From NCBI GenBank assembly GCA_964477205.1, contig CAYZDE010000010.1, forward strand, positions 1 to 24,888: 24,888 nucleotides of DNA. Direction: 5' to 3'. Origin of the DNA: UBA93 sp964477205 (lineage in GTDB: Archaea; Micrarchaeota; Micrarchaeia; Norongarragalinales; Norongarragalinaceae). A program made the position numbers and the translations under genes. The stretch's first letter is position 1. Each line of letters begins with the position of its first letter. Shown here piece by piece: positions 6,580-13,771 of the stretch. Under the pieces are notes generated by a model. That model did no database searches. It was not told the DNA's origin and saw only the letters and a list, made by a program, of their open reading frames with translations.

Positions 6580-7569
6580 TTGTTTCAACCGTGGATTGAG
6601 CAGTATAGGCCTAAGACTCTAGGCGACATCGTCGGGCACGAGGAAATCGTGAAGCGGTTAAAGTCGTACGTGGAGAGCAAGAACATGCCGCACTTGCTGT
6701 TCAGCGGGCGCGCAGGCATAGGCAAGACTTGTGCGGCCCTGGCCCTCGCGAACGAGCTCTACGGGGACTCGGTAAACAAATCATTCCTCGAATTGAACGC
6801 TTCCGACGAGCGCGGAATCGACGTGATGCGCTCTAAGAGCCAGCAAACCAAGGGGAATGTTACTTCCGTGAAGGACTTCGCGCGAACGCTCTCCCTAGGC
6901 GAAGTTTCATTCAAAATAGTGTTCCTGGACGAGGCGGACGCCTTGACTTCCGACGCGCAGCAAGCGCTGAGGAGGACCATGGAAAAATACTCGAATAACA
7001 CGCGGTTCATTCTCAGTTGTAATTACTCCAGCCGAATCATCGAGCCCATCCAGAGCAGGTGCGCCGTGTTCCGATTCACCGCATTAACAAACGAAGACTT
7101 AAAGAAGATAATCAAACGCGTTGCCGACGGCGAATCCATAACCGTTACCGAGGACGGCGAGAAAGCGCTCTTGTATGTTTCAACCGGGGACGCGCGCAAG
7201 GCAATTAATTGCCTGCAAGCAATTGCCGGGCTCAACAAAACGGTAAACGAAGAGGAAGTGTTCAAGGTCGCGTCGCGCGCTAGGCCGAGGGAAGTAACGG
7301 GAATGATTCAAAACGCGTTGAGTGGAGAGTTCATGAAGGCGCGCAAGGACCTGCAGGAATTAATGATTAAGTACGGGATGAACGGCGAGGACGTAATCAA
7401 CCAAGTGTACCAAGAGGTAACCCGCTTGGAAATGCCGGATGAATTGAAGGTCAATCTCATCGATAAAATCGGGGAGTACGACTATCGCCTCGTAGAGGGC
7501 GCAAACGAGCGAATTCAGTTGGAAGCACTACTCGCACAAATAATGCTCACTGGAAAGAAGGCTAAGTAA
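6580..7569 (+). CDS. rfcS: Replication factor C small subunit (clamp loader)
   Basis: AAA+ ATPase that, with the large subunit, loads the PCNA sliding clamp. From the TTG at 6580 the protein is 329 residues, the normal family length, and begins MFQPWIEQYRPKTL, the usual RFC box. A longer frame reaches back to 6451 but is antisense to UMP kinase. GGTGGG lies 8 bases before the TTG. Visible motifs: Walker A GRAGIGKT (43-50), LNASDERG (72-79), Walker B FLDEAD (115-120), sensor 1 around LSCNYSS (145-151) and the SRC motif (159-161) with the trans-acting arginine. A C-terminal collar helical domain follows. The large subunit is not in this window. Confidence 0.95.
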   Translation: MFQPWIEQYRPKTLGDIVGHEEIVKRLKSYVESKNMPHLLFSGRAGIGKTCAALALANELYGDSVNKSFLELNASDERGIDVMRSKSQQTKGNVTSVKDFARTLSLGEVSFKIVFLDEADALTSDAQQALRRTMEKYSNNTRFILSCNYSSRIIEPIQSRCAVFRFTALTNEDLKKIIKRVADGESITVTEDGEKALLYVSTGDARKAINCLQAIAGLNKTVNEEEVFKVASRARPREVTGMIQNALSGEFMKARKDLQELMIKYGMNGEDVINQVYQEVTRLEMPDELKVNLIDKIGEYDYRLVEGANERIQLEALLAQIMLTGKKAK

Positions 7570-7728
7570 ACTTATTATAGGGTAATCGCGTAACTCCCTC
7601 AGAGCCAATGAAGGAGTAAGGCCGCGCGCGCAGGAGGAAGGCGCGAACGCCCGCGAATGGATTGTCGCGGTTGTTTTCATCGCGCCTGGTGCCGAGCGCC
7701 GTTGGCCCGCCAGATTCAAATGGCGTGA
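7570..7728. other. GC-rich intergenic stretch with hairpins, no convincing gene
   Basis: Between the RFC stop and the small ORF ending at 7911. It contains short perfect inverted repeats such as GGCG-CGAA-CGCC near 7642-7653, CGCGG/CGCG pairs flanking TTGTTTTCAT, and CGCC/GGCG around 7709-7725. Two overlapping minus-strand ORFs (7528-7719 and 7562-7753) cross it, but neither has a family look. No tRNA A/B boxes, RNase P or SRP RNA signature were found by eye. A structured non-coding RNA or a decayed gene are both possible. Confidence 0.3.
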
Positions 7729-7911
7729 AATATCCCAGCGAAAGACATCGCAACGAGCAATAATCGCGTTGGGCTCATTGACGCCGTAAAGTGGATTGGC
7801 GCGGCTTATTTGGTTTTAAGGCAAGAGTGGCTACTCTTAGGAATACTCTTGGTAATTTACTTTATTCTAATCGGCTCGGTTAAGCGCCCGGACCGGGAAG
7901 TATCACTTTAG
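7729..7911 (+). CDS. Possible small single-pass membrane protein, start unclear
   Basis: A 60-codon open frame bounded by TGA at 7726-7728 and TAG at 7909-7911. The end of the peptide reads like real membrane protein: DAVKWIGAAYLVLRQEW, then a ~16-residue hydrophobic helix (LLLGILLVIYFILIG), then a basic tail SVKRPDREVSL. Codon use resembles the neighbours. No ATG, GTG or TTG occurs before the hydrophobic part, so either an ATC/ATT start is used or a frameshift separates it from an upstream start; a GTG at 7725 is one frame away. It overlaps the convergent Pelota stop by 9 bases. Function unknown; it may be a remnant. Confidence 0.4.
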   Translation, partial: NIPAKDIATSNNRVGLIDAVKWIGAAYLVLRQEWLLLGILLVIYFILIGSVKRPDREVSL

Positions 7912-8949
7912 CTTGTACCGCAAGATGGCGCCGACTCCGAACGACTCGAATTCCAAGCCCGCCTCGCTGGAAGAGTCCAACAAGCGCACGATAGCCCCGC
8001 CCGACTTTGCGGCGTCCAACAAAGCGTTCGCTTCAACAGCATGTGAATTGCCCCTGCGCAGCAAGGAGTCGAGTAGTATTATTGACTCGACGGCGCGCGC
8101 TTGCACTGCCTGCTTCACTTCATCCAATCCATAGCACGCCGCGCCATTCTTGGCAACGCGCTTCTTGAATTCTTCAACTACGGTAAAGTCTTCGGAGAGC
8201 TTCTTGTCCTCGAGCACTCGTTCTATCGCGCCCGTCTTTAACAGCTCGAATACGCCGGGCTTCTCCGCGGTGCTCGCATGCGCCACTAGGACGCGGCCGG
8301 CAAGGGCGTGGTGCTTGTTTTTCAGCCAATCGGCGAATGCTTGCGGCGCAAAGCCCGGGCCGGCAACCAAGTAATTATCCGCTTCCTGCCCTACGAGCAC
8401 TTTAGCCAGGTCGCCGTAGAATTCGGCTCTCGCCCCTTCGAACCCCTTCGGGTCCCGCTTGCTAGCGTAATTCGACAAGCTGCAAACGAACTTCACCCGG
8501 TCACCCACCAGCGCGACTAAAGCCCCGTGCTCGTCCATCATTGCCACTGAAGCTTTCACGCGCTTGCGCGCCTTCACGGCTTCGGCAAGCACTTCCCGCT
8601 CGAACGAATTGAACTCTTTTTCAATGGTGATGCATTCGCGTACCGCCAAGTCAAGCGTGTGGTATTCGCCTGCTTGAACGAACTTCTCAGGGTAACCGGA
8701 GATAATCACGCCGGTAAACCGAAGCTTGCTCGCGTTCTCTGCAAACTCCACGCTTTCAATGCGTAATTTAATCGTAACGCGCTTTTTCTCTCCGCTCGAC
8801 CCGCGCGTTAAGCCCTCGGTCTTGAAGCGGCGCACTGAGCTGCCGCTCACCGCGTCCCCAGCGGACACGACCTTGGTCAAAGCCCACAAGTCCTCGAGGC
8901 ACTCCGCGCAAACCTTAACAAATTCCTTATCACGCTTTACGATCTTCAT
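7903..8949 (-). CDS. pelA: mRNA surveillance protein Pelota
   Basis: A 348-residue aPelota, the Dom34/eRF1 paralogue that, with aEF1A/ABCE1, rescues stalled ribosomes in no-go decay. The N-terminal Lsm-like eRF1_1 domain covers about residues 1-130, with a SAGDAVSGSSVR-like loop and the VTIKLRIESVEF strand that follows. The central domain includes AMMDEHGALVALV and lacks the GGQ peptide-release motif, as expected for Pelota. The C-terminal domain contains the AVQARAVESIILLDSLLRRG helix and ends in a short basic tail. Length is typical. An A/T-rich stretch at 8979-8990 lies between this gene and the divergent small membrane protein. Confidence 0.93.
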   Translation of the reverse strand: MKIVKRDKEFVKVCAECLEDLWALTKVVSAGDAVSGSSVRRFKTEGLTRGSSGEKKRVTIKLRIESVEFAENASKLRFTGVIISGYPEKFVQAGEYHTLDLAVRECITIEKEFNSFEREVLAEAVKARKRVKASVAMMDEHGALVALVGDRVKFVCSLSNYASKRDPKGFEGARAEFYGDLAKVLVGQEADNYLVAGPGFAPQAFADWLKNKHHALAGRVLVAHASTAEKPGVFELLKTGAIERVLEDKKLSEDFTVVEEFKKRVAKNGAACYGLDEVKQAVQARAVESIILLDSLLRRGNSHAVEANALLDAAKSGGAIVRLLDSSSEAGLEFESFGVGAILRYKLK

Positions 8950-8978
8950 AATAGAGTCAACAGTATTCAGGGGAAAGC

Positions 8979-8990
8979 GTTTTAAAAAAA
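8979..8990 (+). promoter_or_regulatory. TATA-like element between Pelota and small membrane gene
   Basis: GTTTTAAAAAAA is centred about 24 bases before the ATG at 9008. On the other strand it is about 35 bases from the Pelota start, so it may serve both, with a short leader for Pelota. Confidence 0.4.
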
Positions 8991-9007
8991 GGAGTGGACA
9001 CTAACTT

Positions 9008-9202
9008 ATGGGAGTTACAAAAACCGCTTTCGGAGCAATGGGCTTCGGGGCATTAATACTGTTAATAGCTTGGCACTACGGGTACTCGCACTTGCCCTTC
9101 ACCGAAGCTGCAATCGCGATGTTCGTGGCCGCCATAACCGGCGGGGCAATGCTATTCGCTTTAATGCTAATAATCACCGGGTTTCTGGTGCTAGTTGCTT
9201 GA
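9008..9202 (+). CDS. Small two-helix membrane protein, unknown function
   Basis: A 64-residue hydrophobic protein with two predicted transmembrane helices (about residues 6-24 and 34-62) joined by a short loop HYGYSHLPFTE. It starts at ATG with a TATA-like element 24 bases upstream. The glycine- and alanine-rich helices (AFGAMGFGALIL, AAITGGAMLFAL) could pack tightly or oligomerise. I recognise no family. Its 3' end overlaps the end of the convergent secreted protein gene by 12 bases. Confidence 0.6.
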   Translation: MGVTKTAFGAMGFGALILLIAWHYGYSHLPFTEAAIAMFVAAITGGAMLFALMLIITGFLVLVA

Positions 9203-9808
9203 GCATGCGCCGGTCAAGTCCGAACGGCTCAAGACCGAGCCGTCGTCGTTTAAAGAAATGAACACTAAATCCCCGCCGGCGGACCATTGCGTAATCCAAA
9301 CCAATTCGTTAAACCCGGAAGCAAATTCATTGAACTCGTCCTCTGCGAGCCAAGGGCAGTAAGTCCGCGCGTAACCAGACTCGAAATCCTTTAAGCGGAA
9401 AGCGCAGCCCTTTGGCGCATCCAGCGAAGCAATGCAGTAATCCTTCCCGGCGGCAATCAACGCCTCCTCAGGGTAAATAAGCGGGGGCCGGGGCACGCAA
9501 TCCAACAGGACTTGTTCCGGCCGGTAACCGAACGGGCTAAACGTATAATACCTTTTTTCTACCTTCGGGCACCGGGAGTACGGCTCGGTGACTATCTTCA
9601 ACTCCATTACCCAAGCATAATCCTCTGATTCATCAATGGATAGGAAGGAAACGAGCGCGCCTTTAGCCGTCAACTCGTCCAAGTCATTCAATACGAGCTC
9701 AACCGCCTGCTCACGCGTTAACTCTTCGGTTTGCATTGGGGTAAATACTGCGAACAACACGAAGAACAATACTAGAACGCCAACGAGGGCGGCTATCCTG
9801 CGTAACAC
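9191..9808 (-). CDS. Membrane-anchored extracytoplasmic protein, unknown family
   Basis: A 205-residue protein with an N-terminal signal anchor (RR at residues 3-4, then a hydrophobic run to about residue 24) and a soluble domain outside the cell. The segment REQAVELVLNDLDEL, followed by a strand-rich stretch, is vaguely PepSY-like but not convincing. Six cysteines (around YSRCPK, LLDCVP, DYCIA, KGCAF, TYCPW and GACSSN) suggest disulfides, as in the other surface proteins of this locus. GTG start; a TATA-like element AGTTTAATAATTAACC (9825-9840) lies about 25 bases upstream and overlaps the end of the preceding operon gene. It therefore has its own promoter but belongs to the same surface cluster. 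Confidence 0.6.
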   Translation of the reverse strand: MLRRIAALVGVLVLFFVLFAVFTPMQTEELTREQAVELVLNDLDELTAKGALVSFLSIDESEDYAWVMELKIVTEPYSRCPKVEKRYYTFSPFGYRPEQVLLDCVPRPPLIYPEEALIAAGKDYCIASLDAPKGCAFRLKDFESGYARTYCPWLAEDEFNEFASGFNELVWITQWSAGGDLVFISLNDDGSVLSRSDLTGACSSN

Positions 9809-9824
9809 GAGAAACTAACTGCGC

Positions 9825-9840
9825 GGTTAATTATTAAACT
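9825..9840 (-). promoter_or_regulatory. TATA-like element of the 9808 secreted-protein gene
   Basis: On the minus strand AGTTTAATAATTAACC is centred about 25 bases before the GTG at 9808. It overlaps the stop codon of the last gene of the pilin operon. Confidence 0.45.
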
Positions 9841-10396
9841 AACTACAAGAGAACTCGAACGGGTGTAACTCCGCTCCGGAAGGGTAACGCAAGCGCAACT
9901 GGAATGCCTGCGGATCGTTCGCAGTCAAGTTAACATCCGTGAAAGAAGCGTTCGCCAAATCAAACGACTCGCTTGCCTTGCTTGAATTCACGCGGGCAAC
10001 CAAGGAATAAATAGCGTAATAACTAGCAGCGTAGCCGCCTTGCGGGGGAACCGAAGCGCACGAAACCGCTGCATCAAACGCCACGGAGTACGCGGAATCA
10101 TTCAACGCTTCTGAAACATTAGTCAAGTACAAGGGAAAAACCGCGGTTAAATTCTGGCAAAACCCATCCGAAAGCCCGGCGCAAGGCATTGAAGCATAAC
10201 CCGCGTCAATCAACGCGTCATGAAAAGCCGCGTCCGCCAAAGCGCGCGCGTCCAAGGCGCGCTCGTGCACTACTTGCGACTCGAAAGCTAGCACTGAAGC
10301 ATTCGCTTCCAATAACTGGATAGTGGAAGCAGCGAAAGCAAAAGCCAACACGGCCACGGCAAAGCCAACTGCGACGCTGGAAAGGAAGCCCCTCAA
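9839..10396 (-). CDS. Pseudopilin-like secreted protein
   Basis: A 185-residue protein with a short basic N-terminus (MRGFLSS) directly followed by a ~22-residue hydrophobic segment and an extracellular domain rich in Asn/Ser and alanine. The arrangement is that of a type IV pilin, but the usual Q-x3-E after the cleavage site is absent, so processing by the peptidase is uncertain. Four cysteines (CAGL, FCQN, SCASV, FSCS) suggest two disulfides, and several N-x-S/T sites are present. TTG start within TTGA, overlapping the upstream stop by 4 bases, so it is the last gene of the tightly packed operon. No family recognised. Confidence 0.6.
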   Translation of the reverse strand: MRGFLSSVAVGFAVAVLAFAFAASTIQLLEANASVLAFESQVVHERALDARALADAAFHDALIDAGYASMPCAGLSDGFCQNLTAVFPLYLTNVSEALNDSAYSVAFDAAVSCASVPPQGGYAASYYAIYSLVARVNSSKASESFDLANASFTDVNLTANDPQAFQLRLRYPSGAELHPFEFSCS

Positions 10397-10710
10397 GTAA
10401 CGCGCACCTCCGACTCTACTACCCCGTCGAAGCCGCTAACGCAACCCTTACCAGAACAAAACGGCATTGGTTCAACGTGTTGCGCGGCGACTCCCTCCCC
10501 GGAAAACGACGCATTAAACCCGAAACCCGTCAAAGCCTCGCACTCAGCGTTGGAAGCACCCGAAGCAAGGCAGTCAAATCCGAGTTGCTGCATCGACGCC
10601 ATCGCATCTAGCGACGCCGACTCCTGCACTACCAAACTCACCACTAACGGGGAAAGCGCCAATAGTGATAATGCGAGTATTGCGTCAACAGTGAAAAGAA
10701 ACCCCTTCAT
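10393..10710 (-). CDS. Pseudopilin-like protein, KGFLFTVD type
   Basis: A 105-residue protein from the ATG at 10710 (ATGA overlap with the upstream stop). It begins MKGFLFTVDAILALSLL and continues into a hydrophobic helix to about residue 27. The KGxLFxxD opening is shared with the gene just upstream and resembles class III-like leaders in which the acidic residue is one position later than in QxxxE pilins. A mature domain with four cysteines follows (FDCLA, AECEA, FCSGKGC). A TTG at 10716 would add two residues and sits 7 bases from GGAGG, so the exact start is unsure. Likely a minor pilin or pseudopilin; function not known. Confidence 0.6.
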   Translation of the reverse strand: MKGFLFTVDAILALSLLALSPLVVSLVVQESASLDAMASMQQLGFDCLASGASNAECEALTGFGFNASFSGEGVAAQHVEPMPFCSGKGCVSGFDGVVESEVRVT

Positions 10711-11024
10711 TCGCAAGAGCGCACCTCCAACAGGCAAACCCCGTCATCGCAAATAGTTATGCGGCGCGAAACGAAAACATTACCATTGCACTCAAAGCCA
10801 GCACAATTACTAGTGCCGTTGGAATACTGAATGCAATGCGCGGGAGGCACGTGCAACGGGTTACCGCCAACGCGCCACTCGGCTAAAGCGCCCACCGCGT
10901 GAGAAGAGGGAACCGAAAACCCGCGCTCCACGAGCTCTATGGAATGCAATGCAATCGCGGACGCGGTAATCATTATCGCAATGGCAATCATTAAATCCAA
11001 ACTGAATAACTGCCCCTTCAACAC
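10707..11024 (-). CDS. Pseudopilin-like protein, KGQLFSLD type
   Basis: A 105-residue protein with leader MLKGQLFSLDLMIAIAIM leading straight into a hydrophobic helix (to about residue 24) and a cysteine-rich mature domain (C64, C74, C79 and others near the C-terminus, including ICDDGVC and SCE). The KGQ at the junction fits a prepilin peptidase site, with D rather than E shortly after. GTG start inside the upstream stop (7-base overlap) and ATGA overlap downstream: part of the operon. Paralogous in N-terminal design to the next gene. Confidence 0.6.
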   Translation of the reverse strand: MLKGQLFSLDLMIAIAIMITASAIALHSIELVERGFSVPSSHAVGALAEWRVGGNPLHVPPAHCIQYSNGTSNCAGFECNGNVFVSRRITICDDGVCLLEVRSCE

Positions 11025-11437
11025 GAACCCCCCGTCACGGCTACTAGCGCGCTAGCGTTCGAAGCATTAATGCACACTGTTCCCGCTCCATTGATTAAGG
11101 CATCCTCAACTCCGCAAGCAGCGTAAGTGACTGAGTAAGCAGGCGGATAATGGTTATCGGTATAAGCGAGGACCGCATTCGACGAGAAGTTCACGAAGTA
11201 ATCCACTTCTTTAAACCCATCGGTGAGAACCGGCAAGTCAAACTCCAACTCCTGCCCCCGCGCGCAAGCCAAGCCGACCAAGCGAGCCACCTGCTTGGAC
11301 ACTGAACTCGTTTCCTCCTTCAAAGCCATTTCACTCGCAGCGTCAGTAGCAAAACCCGCTTGGCTCGAAAACCAATATAGTAAGAGGACGAATAAGCTCA
11401 ACGCGAGGAATAACTCCAAGGAAACCTGAGCGCGCAT
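11018..11437 (-). CDS. Type IV pilin-like protein, class III signal peptide
   Basis: I use the ATG at 11437, giving 139 residues; a longer frame to 11593 is antisense-like and overlaps the permease gene. The N-terminus is MRAQVSLELFLALSLFVLLLYW, a textbook archaeal class III signal: R-A|Q with E at +5 after the cleavage point, then a hydrophobic helix that would form the filament core. The mature domain has three or four cysteines (LACARG, YAACGV, TVCIN, GGSC). A TATA-like GTATTAAAAAC near 11459-11469 sits about 27 bases upstream, so besides read-through this gene may have an internal promoter. Confidence 0.78.
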   Translation of the reverse strand: MRAQVSLELFLALSLFVLLLYWFSSQAGFATDAASEMALKEETSSVSKQVARLVGLACARGQELEFDLPVLTDGFKEVDYFVNFSSNAVLAYTDNHYPPAYSVTYAACGVEDALINGAGTVCINASNASALVAVTGGSC

Positions 11438-11462
11438 GAAAACAAATACTCTCCGCGAGTTT

Positions 11463-12605
11463 TTAATACAACAAGCCCAAGAGCAAGGCGGACAAAGCGA
11501 AAGCGTGCAGCAGGCTCGGGGCAATGAGCGCACCCATTGCATTACTCCGCGGCACGCCGAGCGCCAGCGGCAAAACCCCGATGCACGAGGCAATGCCTAA
11601 AATGAAAAGCGCTTCAAAGCCGCCGAGAAGAGCGTTCGCACAAACAATGAATAACAAAAAGAAGTAGTTGAACGAGCGCATCCGCACTTGCGACAAGGCG
11701 CGGCACAAAGGCTTGAACAAAGCAAGTGCAATGGCTAGGGCGGCGAACGCGGCGGTAGCAAAGGAAACCCCGGCGAGCCAAGCGTCCTTCACCGGAGCCG
11801 AAAGCAAAGCCGCCGCGGCGCCCGAACGCGCAACCCCGACGAGCTGCGAGTAAGCTAAATCGTAAAACGCCTTGGAAACCGCTAAGCCAGAGGAAAGAGA
11901 GAGGAAAGCAATGGGCTTGGACTCTAGGAACAAGAAAGCGGCTCCCGCCAAAAGAGCCGGGTTAACCGCGGGAACCAGCGGAGACAATGCGCCGATAACC
12001 GCGCCGGCCAAAGCGAACCGCTTGGGCAACTCAAACCGCGCGTCCTCGAAAACCTTAGGCCATTCACTGCCAATGGAATACAATAGCGAGGGAACCGCGA
12101 ACAGCCCGGACAAAAGGGGAAACAAGGGCTCGGCAACCAAGGGAACCGAGAATACTAGGAAGCCTAGAGAGCCGGACAAAGCGAAGACGAAGAACCCGCG
12201 CAAGCGCGCTTCCTGCCTGAAATAAAACAATGCAACCAAGGCGAGTAAAGCGTAACCGATTAGCGGGCGAATTGAATCAAACAATAAAGGCACTAAAGCA
12301 AAGGCAATCGGAGCAAACAGAATTGCAGCGAGTAAAGCGTAAAAAGCCGAATAAAGAGTAGCACGCAATGCCTTGAAGCCTTGCCCCGCCAAGACGAGTT
12401 GGTGGCCGGGTAGAACGCTCACTGAATGCGCGCTCGAAGGCAAAGCGAACAAAATCGCAGGAAACGCCTCGAACACCAAGTGCGAGCCGGCGAGAGCCGC
12501 GACAAAGGCAATGCCGACGTCGCCCAGGAAGCCTAATAATAAGTTAACGTGGGCGAACGGAACGAAACCCGTTAACCCTAGAAGAAAACCCTCTAAAAAG
12601 TTCAC
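11463..12605 (-). CDS. TctA/DUF112-family membrane permease
   Basis: A 380-residue polytopic membrane protein with about ten hydrophobic segments. The diagnostic stretch is residues 40-83: GSHLVFEAFPAILFALPSSAH, then SVLPGHQLVLAGQGFKALRATLYS. It corresponds to the archaeal DUF112/TctA pattern (F..P....GAP...T..SVLPGHRLLLEGRGYEAVRLT). Bacterial TctA is the large permease of tripartite tricarboxylate transporters; archaeal members usually occur without TctB/TctC, as here, and their substrates are not established. GTG start overlaps the upstream stop (GTGA). Its presence inside a pilin operon is unusual and may mean it moves a precursor or ion needed at the cell surface; that is speculation. Confidence 0.72.
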   Translation of the reverse strand: MNFLEGFLLGLTGFVPFAHVNLLLGFLGDVGIAFVAALAGSHLVFEAFPAILFALPSSAHSVSVLPGHQLVLAGQGFKALRATLYSAFYALLAAILFAPIAFALVPLLFDSIRPLIGYALLALVALFYFRQEARLRGFFVFALSGSLGFLVFSVPLVAEPLFPLLSGLFAVPSLLYSIGSEWPKVFEDARFELPKRFALAGAVIGALSPLVPAVNPALLAGAAFLFLESKPIAFLSLSSGLAVSKAFYDLAYSQLVGVARSGAAAALLSAPVKDAWLAGVSFATAAFAALAIALALFKPLCRALSQVRMRSFNYFFLLFIVCANALLGGFEALFILGIASCIGVLPLALGVPRSNAMGALIAPSLLHAFALSALLLGLLY

Positions 12606-12994
12606 TCGAACTCCACCGCATCCGCGTTCAAAGCCACGAGCTCAGCTGCACCGGAATACTCGCGAACCACTCCGGAAAAAGCAATCCGCGCCCCCTCTAA
12701 TGAATCAAAATTCGTTTTCGACTCGCGCACCAGCCCGGCGAACACCACGCACTTCACGCATGAATCCTCATTACACAATTCAATGAAGTAGTTGCCATTC
12801 GAATCGCTCACCCGCGAGGCCACTCCGTGAAAGCGCACGAACCTGCCCTCGTCAACTAACGAAATAAATTCCCTGTCGAGCGGCTCAACGCGAGCTGCGA
12901 AGGCAACTAGCGAGGCGAGGCCCACTAAGGACAAGGCAATGCAGGCAAAGGCGATGCGGTAATCGTCAACCGAAGGACTCGAAGCAGTACTCAT
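12602..12994 (-). CDS. Membrane-anchored OB-fold protein
   Basis: A 130-residue protein: a short N-terminal tail, one transmembrane helix (about residues 13-32), then a beta-rich domain. The pattern FVRFHGVASRVSDSNGNYFIELCNE, ... CVVFAGL ... GARIAFSGVVREYSGAAELVAL resembles the OB-fold of tRNA_anti/bacterial stress (BOF) proteins. Three cysteines near residues 73-81 (LCNEDSCVKC) could bind metal or form a disulfide. ATG start; it overlaps the upstream pilin gene by 29 bases and the downstream permease by 4 bases. It may bind oligosaccharide, protein or nucleic acid; the sequence alone does not choose. Confidence 0.6.
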   Translation of the reverse strand: MSTASSPSVDDYRIAFACIALSLVGLASLVAFAARVEPLDREFISLVDEGRFVRFHGVASRVSDSNGNYFIELCNEDSCVKCVVFAGLVRESKTNFDSLEGARIAFSGVVREYSGAAELVALNADAVEFE

Positions 12995-13343
12995 AATTAA
13001 CGCCTTGCACGCAGCCTTCAGGCGTTATTTGCTGGGCCGGCGCAACCGTGTCGCGAATCGCCCCCAACAAAGCGCTCTTCAACTGCTTACTCGGCCAATC
13101 GGACTGCCCCTCCTCGAAACCGTATGGCTCTAACATGATTTGCCCGGGCTGCCTACTAAAGCCAAGGCCCGTGAACTCCCGCGACTCATTAGCCGCAGCC
13201 CAATTCACGCCCGCCAACCGCGCGCTGGATAAGGAAGTATCGAGTTCCGCCTCACGAATCCCCGGAACCACGATCGTGACTAATAAAACAACGATTAAAG
13301 CAGTGATGAACGCGGACTCAACCCCTGCCTGGCTCCTTAGCAC
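12966..13343 (-). CDS. Type IV pilin-like protein, class III signal peptide
   Basis: A 125-residue protein starting at GTG within the upstream stop (7-base overlap). The leader MLRSQAGVESAFITALIVVL shows R-S|Q-A-G-V-E: Q at +1 and E at +5, the archaeal prepilin pattern, followed by a hydrophobic helix to about residue 27. The mature domain is mixed polar, with two cysteines near the C-terminus (EGCVQG, YEYCFE). Likely a minor pilin processed by the adjacent peptidase. Confidence 0.75.
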   Translation of the reverse strand: MLRSQAGVESAFITALIVVLLVTIVVPGIREAELDTSLSSARLAGVNWAAANESREFTGLGFSRQPGQIMLEPYGFEEGQSDWPSKQLKSALLGAIRDTVAPAQQITPEGCVQGVNYEYCFESFG

Positions 13344-13771
13344 TCGATGAACACCTCGGAACCGTTATTGGCAATAGTAGCATTAGATAGCCAACCGCGA
13401 TCGATTGGCCCGTCACAATAAACACTAACCGGCGACTTCAATTCGGGTCCGAAAACGAATATCGAATCCGCCACATTCGGCACCTCGAGCGAGGACAATG
13501 CACAATACAAGCGTTGGCTGCCCTCGTCAAAATAAAAACAATTCCCGCCTTTTGGCACGAACCCCTTGAACTGAAATACCGACCCGTTACCCGCGAGGAA
13601 AGCAAAGTCCACCCGCGCACTCAAAGAGTCAAGCAGCCGCTTTGAAAGAACCGCCGATTCGAGAACGCGCGTGCGCTCCGCCTCAATAACCGAAGTTGAG
13701 TAAAAGAGCATGATGAAGGCCAGCACCACTGCCAACAAGAGAAAAAACTCAATGCCAATCTGTGCTTTCAC
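13337..13771 (-). CDS. Type IV pilin-like protein, class III signal peptide
   Basis: Starting at the GTG at 13771 (GTGA overlap with the peptidase stop), the protein is 144 residues and begins MKAQIGIEFFLLLAVVLAF: K-A|Q with E at +5, then the hydrophobic helix to about residue 25. A TTG at 13786 would add five residues and is less likely given the overlap. The mature domain contains a beta-rich part with cysteines (GNCFYF, LYCALS, VYCDGP, FIEC). It is immediately downstream of the prepilin peptidase gene and is presumably its substrate. Confidence 0.78.
   Translation of the reverse strand: MKAQIGIEFFLLLAVVLAFIMLFYSTSVIEAERTRVLESAVLSKRLLDSLSARVDFAFLAGNGSVFQFKGFVPKGGNCFYFDEGSQRLYCALSSLEVPNVADSIFVFGPELKSPVSVYCDGPIDRGWLSNATIANNGSEVFIEC

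Noticed and set aside
7700..7730. B-box-like AGATTCAAAT suggesting a tRNA
   Set aside because: No acceptor stem, no A box and the T-arm does not pair; only a 4-bp CGCC/GGCG stem is present.
11437..11593. Longer N-terminus of the 11437 pilin
   Set aside because: The extension overlaps the permease gene, has unlikely Cys/Arg/Trp composition, and the class III motif starts at the ATG at 11437.
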